From the NCBI GenBank assembly GCA_009746045.1, contig RPFO01000199.1, positions 671,555 to 735,554 on the forward strand: a DNA stretch of 64,000 nt, in the 5' to 3' direction. Source of the DNA: Mesostigma viride. Lineage: Eukaryota > Streptophyta > Mesostigmatophyceae > Mesostigmatales > Mesostigmataceae. Of this stretch, positions 38,416 through 48,970 are shown in pieces. The translations under genes and the position numbers were made by a program. Within the stretch, counting starts at the first letter, position 1. Every line of letters begins with the position of its first letter. The notes under the pieces were generated by a model. That model saw only the letters and a program-made list of their open reading frames with translations. It was not told where the DNA came from and did no database searches.

Positions 38416-39539
38416 CGGCATTGCCATACAAGAAGAAGCTCTCGATCCGAGGTATAGACTACCTCGGGTATCATCATCGTAATTGCTAGCATCGAGATCA
38501 TTCATACCTACCGACGATGGCCAGCTGCAAAAGAAAAATGTCGACCAACAGACAGGACCTATCGCCGGGAACCCTCAAGGCAATAAGGGCGAGACAGGCT
38601 TTCACCGTTAAGTAAAGTTGTCCACATCGTGCTAAGGAATTTGTGCTAATCTATGAGTACCTATATGGACACTTTGTCGCATTTTTTACATGGCAAATAA
38701 GCGATGTATGTGTCTGATGTAGGCTGCCATTGGTGCATGCATGCATGGGCCAGCAATGATGGTCAGAGGTACATTGTGCCTATGAGATAACCATCGATTT
38801 GTTGATCAGCAAGTGATTCATTACGTGAGACAACAATATGTTTTGAGGCTAAGCTTCTTACATTGGTCACATGGCCCGCCATAATTGTTTTCTTATGTGT
38901 TTAAGGTTAGGGCTCTGTTCATGACTGAACGTCATGAACGCGCTCTATTCATGACATTGATTAATTGATTTTAATTAGTCTCATGTCCATGTTGGGGGAC
39001 CGGGATCTCTGAATTCCCCAAAGAAGATATAGTGGAAGTCACCCCAAGACGTCAATATCCGTCAAGACGTCAATAACTACATGTATGTCCACAGCTCAGC
39101 TAGTAGTCTAAAATATGGGCCTCGAGCTACTCTTGCACGCAAGCAATGCCTATCATCAAGGATTAATTAATGCCTATTATCAACAAGGAGACAATCATGC
39201 TTGTTAAATTTCCTAGGACCCACAACTGGGGGGTCGTAGTCTTTGACAATGTCCGCCTGGGCAACGCTACTAATCCTACATATCCGAGGTCCCTTGTCTG
39301 AATAAGAGGGGTTGAGCGGATGACGCCAACAGTGTCTGTGCTCTGCATGTCAGCTAAAATCATATCGCGGAGACAAACATATGGCGGTATGTCCAATGTT
39401 GGCCACTGCGTCGCCTAACAGGTTCGTTCTTACATGGTCGGCAAGGGCCTGATCATGTAAGAAGATATCTCCCTGGCTGGCCAGTCCACAAGGAACCAGC
39501 AGGGACCTCATCTGAATCAACCTGATTTATTAACTAACT
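38416..39539. other. No gene recognised (inside CACTA-1)
   Basis: A short frame at 39163-39396 (minus) has no recognisable motif. Nothing else supported. Confidence 0.4.
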
Positions 39540-39960
39540 ACTTAATTCATTTATTAAACTCATGCCCCCATTAGGGAGTCAAGGAGCATTAGTTAACCCC
39601 GATTAATTAATTAATTAATTAATTAATTAATTAATTAATTAATTAATTAATTAATTAATTAATTAATTAATTAAACACGTGCTCCCGTTGGGGAGTCACG
39701 GAGCACCGAAGTGCTTTTAATTCCTTTGTGTGCACAACAGGAGAAAGGGCAGAGACCCCCAGTCTCCTTCATGCCTAAGGCATGCCACAGCTGCATTCGG
39801 GAACGCTAGCTAAACGGACACGCTAACGATCCGGCAATCTGTGGGTGCAATAAGACCCATGTGAGCATGGCATAACACTAGCCGAGCGTGGGCAAGTAAT
39901 CTCATCATAGCCAGGACGTAGCATGGCTGTACTAGGACTATACCCCGATTTCTGATTCTC
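39540..39960 (-). repeat. Repeat with 'tccccaacgggagcac' end, copy 2, with (TTAA)n tail
   Basis: Same family as 32085-32300. The tail is a 75-base (ATTA)n run at 39598-39673. It was inserted into CACTA-1. Confidence 0.6.
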
Positions 39961-40005
39961 CCGATTTCTGGCCTGCGCTGGTTGTCTCCTTGATACCCCG
40001 ATCAA

Positions 40006-40627
40006 TGGATGGATGGATGGATGGATGGATGGATGGATGGATGGATGGATGGATGGATGGATGGATGGATGGATGGATGGATGGATGGATGGATGGATGG
40101 ATGGATGGATGGATGGATGGATGGATGGATGGATGGATGGATGGATGGATGGATGGATGGATGGATGGATGGATGGATGGATGGATGGATGGATGGATGG
40201 ATGGATGGATGGATGGATGGATGGATGGATGGATGGATGGATGGATGGATGGATGGATGGATGGATGGATGGATGGATGGATGGATGGATGGATGGATGG
40301 ATGGATGGATGGATGGATGGATGGATGGATGGATGGATGGATGGATGGATGGATGGATGGATGGATGGATGGATGGATGGATGGATGGATGGATGGATGG
40401 ATGGATGGATGGATGGATGGATGGATGGATGGATGGATGGATGGATGGATGGATGGATGGATGGATGGATGGATGGATGGATGGATGGATGGATGGATGG
40501 ATGGATGGATGGATGGATGGATGGATGGATGGATGGATGGATGGATGGATGGATGGATGGATGGATGGATGGATGGATGGATGGATGGATGGATGGATGG
40601 ATGGATGGATGGATGGATGGATGGATG
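40006..40627. repeat. (ATGG)n microsatellite, about 155 perfect units
   Basis: An apparently uninterrupted 4-bp repeat over about 620 bases. The period is not a multiple of three, so all frames stay open (Met-Asp-Gly-Trp and Ile-His-Pro-Ser artefacts). Confidence 0.98.
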
Positions 40628-40844
40628 TCAGGCTTGTCTTACATGATGCAGTGGAACTTTGGTGCTGGAGGGTTAATTGTGGCCCGGTCTGGTTTAGCTT
40701 CAGTGCTCTCATGGCGGCCTTCATTTGTAATTATTTGAATGCATGCCCATTGGGCCATGCATAGTGTATATTTTTTACGCATGCACGCCCATTATGTATC
40801 GCTGGGTCCATCCCATCAATGCTTGTTTATTGCCAGGTCTGGTG

Positions 40845-41470
40845 TAAGTAAGTTAGTACTTGCGTGTCATGCGCATGGGCATGTTTAGAGTACTATGCTA
40901 ATCTCTTTAGAAACATAATTACACGGAAGTTACAAATCTCATCTGCATCATGCCCCAAGACACTACATTAAAGAATCAAATAAAATTATAACATGCCTCC
41001 GTTGGGAGATCATGCAGCACATGCATATTCCTTGCTGAATGGGTAGAGGTGGGTCAAGCCGCGACATCGAAATAAGCTAACTCTAAGCTATCTAGTCTAC
41101 AAAATCCTAACTACACTTCTCCCCAAAGCGCCCCTTCCGCTTTGGGGGAGGGGGCTTACCCACATGGGCTGGCGTGTGAGCCGGGACATTGGTCTTCCAC
41201 CTCTTCTTGTTCTGCATAGGAACAGAGAGCGAAGAAATGCGGTGTGGGGACCCCTTCTCGTGGTAATGCGTTACATGTACTCCCCACCGGGCTTTGCTCT
41301 TCATGGGTTCATAAAGACAACAATTATTCAGTAAGAATTTAATAAATTAGGAACATATATCCGTTGGGAGTCACTGTTACACATATACCTGAAAAGGGGC
41401 ATATGATTTTAAATACATTCTGAGCTACAACCTGCACGTGCATGGGTTTAGTTAACTGGCACCTATACTA
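40845..41470 (-). mobile_element. LINE/SINE-like copies nested in CACTA-1
   Basis: 40845-40945 is the (TTAC)n-type LINE tail. 41107-41304 (minus) encodes SVPMQNKKRWKTNVPAHTPA then KPPPPKRKGRFG, copy 3 of that family. 41345-41450 matches the LINE 3' UTR at 13930-14050. Confidence 0.6.
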
Positions 41471-42403
41471 GAGGCCTGACATGGGGTGGAGCTTCAGTGC
41501 TTCCCCGCCTTCTCCTTCTCCCACACTGGGTGCTCCGCGTCCTTCTTCTCCGGCCCTGCCCATGGGTGCACCGGCCCCGCCTCCTCCTTCTCCTCACGGA
41601 CGATTCGCGCTCCACGCATGGCTGCAGCATCAGTTAGCACGGGCAAGACATAGCAGTAACCGCGCTATGGCTGTTCTAGCACCAGCCTAGCAGACTGCCA
41701 TGATCACTCAGCAAACCCACGACAGCTAAACCCTTGGCTGTCACAACCAGTCCATGCATCATTAAGTATGGGTACAGGGAAAGCTTCCCGCATATCCATG
41801 GCCATATGGATGGCAGCAACACAACGACTTGCCCCCTAGCCCCCCGTGCACACAAAAACGTGGGTCGTGGCTTCCACGCCCCATCCGCCATGCATGACAG
41901 CGCGTACCTTACTCGCATTCACACCGGGCTGCATCCCAGCGCCGTTGCTGTCCCCATGTGACACGTCGGCTGATTAAGCAGATACACAGCAGAGTCTGAT
42001 GTAAACCGCTAAACCCCAAACCCATGCAGACCACAGTCAAGGACGCGTGCATGTCAAGCCATGCCAATTGTGAACCGTACAGCAATTTACTTTTCAAGCC
42101 TGAAGAGGTGGATAGCAGATACTAGCCTGGAAGAGGTTACAGGGGCACATGTCCATTAGCGAGCGGAACAACACAGCTACACCCTACAAGCGTACCGCAC
42201 AATGTCCTCCTGCAATTGTCTGCAGATCTCCCAATGCCGCAGACATCTCCACTGCTCTCATGGCGATTGCAAATGCTTCATGCCGCTGACATCTCCACTG
42301 CTCTCATGGCGATTGCAAATGCTTGATGCCGCACCTCTGCTTACAGCAGAAAAGCTTCCTCCGGGCGAGGCACCTGACTGGAACCAACACCCATTCCTTG
42401 GCT
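41471..42403. other. No gene recognised (inside CACTA-1)
   Basis: Nothing supported. 42245-42285 and 42290-42325 repeat the phrase 'ctccactgctctcatggcga'. Confidence 0.4.
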
Positions 42404-43512
42404 TCACAACGTGGCCATGACAGCATCGTGAATCTGCTTCGCCAACGCCCACACTTCAGGACCCGCGCCCTGCACCGCCATGGCCACAGGCTGCACCGCT
42501 GCAATCGATGCAGCATTCACTGCCTGCGCCGCACCATGTACTGCATGCACGAAAGCCAATCCTGGCTCGGTTATCATGGTCTTGCCCGATTCCTGCTGCT
42601 TCTTCTTCTTCGATGCGGTCATGCGCACTTTATACCCCTTCCTCTCCAAGCACGCCTTCAGCACCTGGCTCGTGCGGTGCTGAATATGCTTCTGAAGGCG
42701 CGCCTTCTAAACACGAAATGTTGGCAATGTATGATTCCCAAACGGCATGATAGGCACATAATCAGTCCCATTAATTGCTTTGCGGCAGTCAATGCACCAG
42801 AACACCTGTTGAAAAAAGAAGGTTATGCACGCTAGCGATTACCCGCGGCAAGAAGCAATCAACACGCCTCGCTAACAACTGCAACCACAATGTAATTCAT
42901 GACGGGCCACTCACCGCTACCCTGCTCTCCTGCTTCAATGTCTCCCCATTCTCAAGGCCTCCATTGTAAACCTCTCCGTCTTCACCATCGTCATCGTCTT
43001 CCTCTTCCTCCACTCCGACGTATCCGTGTTTCCTTTTCCTAAGATACCTAGGGTTGTTCAAGTCGTATGTGCGGCGTTGGCACACTTCCAACAAAATTTT
43101 GGCCGCCTCTACCCATTACCATTTATTCGTACTATCATAACATATCCAGGCGTTTGAAAAATCATTCCCTCGTTCGAACTTCTACCCTGGGCGTCCATGA
43201 CGAGGCAGTCACGACGGGACGCAGATGCACAAAAATAAAACAAGGCGACATCCCTTCAATCATTGACCAAAAACAGAATACGCGCAGAACTTGGATTTCA
43301 ACACCACGCACCCATTACCAGCGAGCACGGCTGGCCTGCAACCGCCATCATTTCATAACCAGAAGCCAGGGCCCACACTCCATCCCGTTACCTCATCTTC
43401 CACGCACGGCTTCCGCTGCTTCCCTCTGCTCTTTCGCATTCTCCGCCAGCAACCTCGCCTTCTCCTCGTCCAACAATCCACTAAGAATAAAATCCCCTCT
43501 ATTGGACGCCAT
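42404..43512 (-). pseudogene. CACTA-1 internal gene, acidic protein with Cys/His motif, in-frame stop
   Basis: Minus strand, right end of CACTA-1. Likely exon 1, 43512-43408: MASNRGDFILSGLLDEEKAR then LLAENAKEQREAAEA (charged, helical). A middle exon (about 43087-42918) has RTYDLNNPRYLRKRKHGYVG and a Glu/Asp run. It ends QESRVA at a GTGAGT donor and joins in phase to VFWCIDCRKAINGTDYVPIM (acceptor CAACAG at about 42806). TAG at about 42710 interrupts the frame after LPTFRV. The same frame then resumes with KARLQKHIQHRTSQVLKACL to the stop at 42404. C-x2-C with later His residues could be a zinc-binding site. Exon 1-2 joining is not resolved. No family known to me. Confidence 0.45.
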
Positions 43513-43779
43513 TCAGACGAACTTTGCTAGCGTCTTTTCACCGGCCCCAGCACACATAATCTATAGCCGCTTACTGACAAGTGACAACGGCCGACAACGA
43601 CAACTGCTGAATAGGCGAAAAAGGCTGATAACTACATTTTTATATTTCGCTGCATTTGCTAATAGACACGCACGTTCTCCCACTTCTCCATTACAATATA
43701 AGTATCCATCTGGCCGTGTACAGGCAAAGATCCCCGAAGTAACTTACTGAAACGTATCTTACAGCATCGGATCACTGGC

Positions 43780-43970
43780 ACCTAATCTACAGGTGGTAGA
43801 TTACCAACCAAGACCCGTCGCGGTAATTTACTCTGTCGGTAATGTACTACCAAAGATGTGCAGTCGTAACGTTACTCTTACTTACGGCTAGTAAAATTAC
43901 TACCTATCACCCTACGTAGTAATGATTACGGCGTTGGATCTCACGCCTCGGATCTAGGTAGTAAGATAAG
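43780..43970. repeat. CACTA-1 right subterminal repeats
   Basis: Diverged copies of the TTACTACC/GGTAGTAA word found at the left end, in the opposite orientation. Confidence 0.65.
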
Positions 43971-44026
43971 ACCTCGTAATTTACGCCTCGGATGCTTTTT
44001 ACCACCCTCGGACGAAAAGTATAGTG
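43971..44026 (-). repeat. CACTA-1 right terminal inverted repeat (56 bp)
   Basis: Reverse complement of 33196-33251. Ends ...AAAGTATAGTG, followed by CT of the target duplication. Confidence 0.95.
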
Positions 44027-44818
44027 CTGTGTGGCCATGCAGCTAGGGCCTCCGGCGGTGTGGGCGGTGATGGCTTCAATTAGCTTCTTCATGAGCACGC
44101 CGCACTTCCCCTCCACCTGGTTGAGGCGGGAGAGGAGTGCAGCATGTGCCTCGGATGCCTGCGCCGTGGTCTGCAGCGCCGTACGTGAGCTGAGGTTGTA
44201 CGGCTTGTGTGCGACCTTGGTTTCCGTATTGGAGACCTTGGCCTCCACCGTGTTGAGCGCTGTAGTCATCAATGTCATCTTCTCAGCCAGCGGCCAGGTC
44301 ACGTGCTCCTCTAGCACTGCTGGGAGGTCATCCTTGCAGAGGGAGGCAGCCGGTGTGGCTGCCGGCTGCGCAGGCCGGGCTGGGTAATTGCGGAGCCGAG
44401 CATCGATGTCACGTGCAGTGAGCTTGTAGAAGCTGAAGAGGATGGCGAGGCGATGGTTGAATTCTGGCAGGGCGAGGAACTCCTCCACCTTGTCGGCGGG
44501 GATGGGCCCATCGGGCCCACGGAGCTCGTGTGCCCGTGCGTAGTATAATGCACTATATATCTCGGTGCATTGTGCGTCGGTCAGTCGCTGATCGACCGTA
44601 AAGCATGCATAGTCTAGGTACTGTCGCCGTTTGCTTGTTTCGTAGCAGAATTTCTTGGGCTCTGGCGAGGCGCTTGGCGATGGTTTTGCTGGCGGTGGGT
44701 TTGCGGGCCCATGCAGTCGACTGGGCAAGGACGATCGATGCATGGCGAGTGGGTTGGGCTGGGAGCCGGAATTAAGCTCCTTTTCCAAACCCCGTTTTGC
44801 TTTAATTGGAGTCGTCAT
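44027..44818 (-). pseudogene. LINE ORF1, 5' part (split by CACTA-1)
   Basis: The open minus-strand frame starts MTTPIKAKRGLEKELNSG and includes FTVDQRLTDAQCTEIYSALY and EFNHRLAILFSFYKLTARDI. A heptad-like stretch (KMTLMTTALNTVEAKVSN, SRLNQVEGKCGVLMKKLIEA) suggests a coiled coil before the RRM, as in LINE ORF1 proteins. It is intact to the insertion point after MATQ, then runs into the transposon TIR (HYTFRPRVVK). The remainder lies at 33195-32560. The 5' UTR repeat is at 45180-45490. Confidence 0.75.
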
Positions 44819-45179
44819 AGCTGCTTGTCACGTGCTGCTTTTGGAGTCGATATACTGCGTATCAGCCGTATAACCGATCATACTGGCGAGTGCTTCTTAA
44901 AAAGGCGCATCGAATGCAAGTGGTCTGACCGAATTTGGGGCTCAGACGCAAAAGATATCTAGGAACTAGTCTGAACTCCGCCGCGTCAGCCATATACCGC
45001 CGTCAGCCATTTTCGTCAAACTTTTCGGCACAGGTCAAGGAGTGAGGCGTACGACCCATAAAACACGAGCTCCAGTATCTTGATGGATGGCATGTCGAAA
45101 AGCCGGGTCTGTCGACGTCAAAGGTGGAAAATAACTTGTCGACGTCAAAGTCGCGCTCAGACCAGCTATAGGTTCGCCT

Positions 45180-45490
45180 GGGCGCCCTGCGCTTGGGTTC
45201 AGGCGATCGATGCAGAGGGCGAGCTATAGCAAGCTCGGGATGAATCTGGGCGACCACCAGTGCGTGACTAGTGTCACCGCTGCCTTCTGGATCGACCTGT
45301 CATGCAGAGGGCGAAGCTGCAGCCGGAGCTGCAGACGTATTTTCAGGGCTTAGCGCAGCCGCCAGGCTGTGTTTGCGTGGAGGACCGTTTGCTCGTCATA
45401 TATTGCGTAATTGCTTCGAAAGATTATATTATCAGCGTGTGCGTCTTGGAAAGACGAAGCGATTGTGATATTCACAGCCGAATTTGGTGC
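45180..45490 (-). repeat. LINE 5' UTR-like repeat, copy 2
   Basis: Homologous to 15490-15830 and in the same position relative to an ORF1 copy (44818). Confidence 0.5.
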
Positions 45491-46189
45491 CCAAACGCGG
45501 GAAAGTTATGAGCTCCGCTGTCAGCCATGGCTATATTTCGAGGCTCGTGGCTCACGTATAAGCGATGCGTCAGCCTACCTATGGTATTCCATGGGTTGTA
45601 TTGCACCCACAGTTGTGCGCCCCGCGGCACCATGCTGTGGATAGAGCGCTCTGTGGCCTCACCCACTAATTGCGGCAGTGAGAGAAGCTAGCTAGGGCGC
45701 CCTCCCTCCTCCTCGTTGTGTATATACGGTTGAAGGTTCCTTTACTCTGTATTGGCACCCACGTGACGCAGTCACGTGCTTATTAATTAATACGCATGTC
45801 AGGTATGGATAACGAAAAATAATTAATTAATTAAGCCAACGTGGCCATGTACTGAACACTCCCTTGATGTACTGAACACCCCCGGCCAGTTATAGGCTCG
45901 AAACACACGCCCTGCTCAGGCACGCTGTTTCCCTCCCCACCGTATACGGTCTAGGTCATCTAATCTCTCTACACGTAAGCCAGCTAGCCATAATGTCCAT
46001 GCACAAGGCTACACATTTCCATATCTGGACATTCATATTCATTATATGGACTAAACGACTCGAAAACGTGGAAAAGATAATTGCAGGCTCGAGCTACAGT
46101 ACCATATGCATGGTCCAGATTCTCCCGATTTCTGGCCTGCCGCTGGTTGTCTCCTTGATATACATGTATGCATATTAATTAATTAATTA
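45491..46189. other. No gene recognised
   Basis: The 'cccgatttctggcctgc' phrase near 46125 is shared with 39958. Nothing coding supported. Confidence 0.4.
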
Positions 46190-46690
46190 ATAAAACTCAT
46201 GCTCCCGTTGTTGGGGAGTCACGGAGCATTATCCCTGATGGATGGATGGATGGAGGGTCGGGTACACGCAATCCTACCGGTCTAAGCTATCTACAAGCTA
46301 TCTACAAAAACAATCCTATTCTATCAATTATAATTAATTAAATTACTCGTGCTCCCGTTGGGGAGTCTCGGAGCACCGACCCAAGTGCTTTTAATCCCTG
46401 TGTGTGCAGAACAGGAAGAAAGGGCAGAGACCCCCTTTCTTGTGGTGGATCACGTCATGCGCCGAGCATGTGTGCGCTTTACTGCTCCTCTGAAGGGGTT
46501 CGAGCCCGGCTTAAACATCGCGAACACGACGGCGGTGGCACTGGCTACCGCCTGTCCGACCTGATTTATGCGGATGGCACCACCCTCATCGCGCGCCCCG
46601 AGCACCTTCAGACCTGGCTGAACTGTCTGGGCTTGGAGGCGAGGGCGGTGGTGGGGTTGGAGATTAGTGTCAAAACTGAGCTCGCTCCCT
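46190..46690 (+). mobile_element. Repeat copies and LINE RT fragment (YADG)
   Basis: 46190-46440 holds two copies of the 'tccccaacgggagcac' family. 46490-46680 reads YRLSDLIYADGTTLIARPEH then LQTWLNCLGLEARA in plus: the RT catalytic YADD box with the second Asp changed to Gly. Ends at a junction near 46690. Confidence 0.6.
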
Positions 46691-47220
46691 CGGCCCCCGG
46701 CCATCCTGGCCCTAGTTGCGCGGGTGCGGGCGACATTTCTTTCCGCCGCCCCGCGGTGACGGCCTCGACTCTTTGGGGGTATGTCTTGGAAGGATATCAC
46801 GCCGGCTGCCGGCTGCCGTGGCATCTCCCGGCCGCCCGGCAGGAAGAGCTGCTTTCCCTGGACGAGCGGGTGGGTCAGGAGGTGGTCGAGTTCGTCACGG
46901 CGGTGGCTCGAGACGCACAGGTCTCGGTGCGGGCGGCCTACCTCGCGGGCGGCGCCGACCTGGGCCTCATGTCCCCGCGGCAGCTTCGCCTCTTCTTGGA
47001 CGCCCAGGCCCCGCCTCCCGGCCCGGTTGCCAGTGGGGGCTTTCTCATCACCTCCCTCAGCTTGGCGCAGGCCGCCATGCTGCGTGTGGAGTTCGGGGCC
47101 CCCATCGCGGTTCAGGGCGGCCAGGCCATCTTGGTGGACTCGGCCGGGCGCGCCCAGCCCCTAACCGCGGGGACGCCTGTTTCTGCCTTCCTCCACGACA
47201 TCCTGGAGTTGGCAGGCATC

Positions 47221-47300
47221 CAGTTATATACATCGATTCCTTACGGGATCGATACTAAGCGCTTAGTATCGATCCCGTAAGGAATCGATGTATATAACTG
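47221..47300. repeat. 80-bp perfect palindrome (left end)
   Basis: Two 40-base arms meet without a loop at AAGC|GCTT. The arm begins CAGTTATATACATCGATTCC. It forms the left end of the element at 47222-47888. Confidence 0.95.
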
Positions 47301-47769
47301 AAACTTTTGCTTGCGCCGGCAAGGCTAAGGCCGATACTAGTCGGGTCATCGAATTGCATGGCTATTCGATTATCGAAGTTGCCTATTCGACCATCGAACT
47401 TTCCTATTCGATTATCGAATTTTTCCTTATTCGATTGTCGAAATTTCCTAGTCGACGGGGGGTCAGAGGCCAGCGGCCTATCATACTCGGCGCCCAGCGA
47501 GCCACCGAACTAGGCCTAGTCGATTATAGCGAGACATCGCGTGGAAATTAGCCGATTTCGGGGACTTAGCCGATTTTCGGAGCGACGTCGAACAACACAG
47601 ATGATTAGCCGGTTGAGCACATCATATCATTCGAATAGCTAGCGCTGGTACTCCGCCTAGTAAGCGGAGAGCACTTGCCTATTTCGATTAAAATATTAGG
47701 CCGAACAATAAGCGTCCGCAACGTTATTCGCATTACTAGGCGAAAAATCCACCCCTGGAACGATCCTAG

Positions 47770-47800
47770 CGGGATTCGAACCCGGGATGCCGGCGTGTCG
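47770..47800 (-). other. tRNA T-arm/B-box-like sequence
   Basis: The minus strand reads CCCGGGTTCGAATCCCGC, a match to the RNA polymerase III B-box GGTTCGANNCC with a stem. The 5' half of a tRNA is not evident, so I call it tRNA-like rather than a tRNA gene. Confidence 0.5.
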
Positions 47801-47810
47801 CAACAGTCTT

Positions 47811-47888
47811 AGTTATATACAACGATTCCTTACGGAATCGACACTAAGCGCTTAGTATCGATCCCGTAAGGAATCGATGTATATAACT
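47811..47888. repeat. 78-bp imperfect palindrome (right end)
   Basis: Same sequence as 47222-47299 with a few changes confined to the left arm. The right arm is identical. Confidence 0.9.
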
Positions 47889-48197
47889 CATCCCGCACGA
47901 ATGGCACCCCGCGGCTGACCCACCGGTCGGCATCCTCTCGCGCGCCCAGATTGCTGCTCTCCCGGGTTGCTGGGAGGCCGGCTGGGACCCGCCCCCCCCT
48001 CATGTCCGGTCCCTTCTGGAGGGGGCGACCCCGAGTCGGGCTCCTGTGCCATCTGCCTTGAGCCCTTCCGGCCGGGGGATGGCTTGTGTCGCCTGCCCGC
48101 GTGCGGCCACACATTCCATCAAGCGTGCATCGCGCGCAGCTTGCTCCACTCCGTGCCGCGTGTTGCCCGTTGTGCCGGGCTGTTGTGCCGCATTACA

Positions 48198-48967
48198 ATT
48201 CGTTCAAGTGGCCCGCCGGAGCGGCTGTACAACTTTTCCCAGTGAGCGCGCTGCCAAGTGTACTTGTGGGCAAATTTTTAGGTGCCCTGTCACTTCGAGG
48301 TACTAAAAATTAGGCTACGGTACGAATTCAGCGAATTTCAGCGAATTTTCAGTCGAACCAAAGGAAGTGACGCCAACTACCAAAAAGTTTCCGTTACGAA
48401 TTTTCATCCCAACACTCGCGCAAAATGAAGTGACGGCAACTACCAAAAAGTTTCCGTTACGAATTTTCACTCCCACACGTTTGCACAAGAGGAAGTGACG
48501 GCAACTACCAAAAAGTTTCCGTTACGAATTTTCAGTCCCACACTTCGCGCAAATTTTAGTAGGGCTGCACGCAAGCTACCTTTCAAAATTTTGCGCTAGT
48601 ATGGAACGCATTTCATTCGTCTGGAGGAACGCTGCCCGCCAACTACCCCCGTTCAGAAAGTTCTGCCGAAATTTACTTGAGATTTGGAAATCTGAACGTC
48701 CGCGCAAATTTTAGTAGGGCTGCACGCAAGCTACCTTTCAAAATTTTGCGCAAGTATGGAACGCAATTCATTCGTCCGGAGGAATGCTGCTCGTCAACTG
48801 CCCCCGCTCAGAAAGTTGCGCCGAACTTTACTTGAGATTTGGAAATCTGAACGTGCGGTTGGAGTTTCGCGGGGAAACCCAAGTTCCCCAGTAATTCACC
48901 AATGACGCGCTTCGAACACTTGTCCGCTAAAACCTAAGCAGCCGCTCCGGCTGGCCACTTAAACGAA
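48198..48967. mobile_element. Candidate 770-bp tandem-repeat element with 27-29-bp inverted ends
   Basis: 48201-48227 (CGTTCAAGTGGCCCGCCGGA...) and 48939-48965 are inverted repeats with two mismatches. Between them lie three copies of a ~62-bp unit ('caactaccaaaaagtttccg', 48370-48540) and two of a ~157-bp unit (48546-48700 and 48703-48855). ACA flanks both sides (48195-48197; 48968-48970), which could be a 3-bp duplication. It lies between the RING and C2H2 parts of the LINE-like ORF. Called as mobile by inference. Confidence 0.45.
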
Positions 48968-48970
48968 ACA

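Larger units (their letters stand above)
47222..47888. mobile_element. 667-bp element with palindromic ends, 5-bp target duplication
   Basis: Left and right ends are each a full palindrome of about 80 bases and are homologous to each other. The flanks carry CATCC on both sides (47217-47221 and 47889-47893). Removing the element and one CATCC joins ELAGI to PHEWHP in frame. No open frame is inside. The interior has repeated TATTCGATTATCGAA words (47360-47460) and a tRNA-like B-box. Superfamily not recognised; a foldback-type non-autonomous element is the best description. Confidence 0.75.
46690..48197 (+). pseudogene. LINE-like ORF, RING-finger part, split by a palindrome-ended element
   Basis: GC-rich frame before the insertion: LLSLDERVGQEVVEFVTAVA, VSVRAAYLAGGADLGLMSPR, and ...FLHDILELAGI. 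After it: PHEWHPAADPPVGILSRAQI then CWEAGWDPPPPHVRSLLEGA. A 1-base frameshift in a G run near 48020 leads to SGSCAICLEPFRPGDGLCRL, PACGHTFHQACIARSLLHS, and after another shift CCPLCRAVVPHY. C-x2-C...C-x-H-x2-H-x2-C...C-x2-C is a RING-type zinc finger. Role unknown; a ubiquitin-ligase-like domain in an LINE-type ORF is my inference from its position before 48971-50068. Confidence 0.55.

Noticed and set aside
40002-40764. ORFs of 218-251 codons (MDGW, SIHP)
   Set aside because: Translation of (ATGG)n.
47765-47888. Complete tRNA gene on the minus strand
   Set aside because: Only the T-arm/B-box is clear. The acceptor and D-arm cannot be completed because the palindrome begins where they should be.
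48046-48313. Separate small genes in the two frames around the RING motif
   Set aside because: The RING cysteines are divided between frames, so one frameshifted ORF explains both better.
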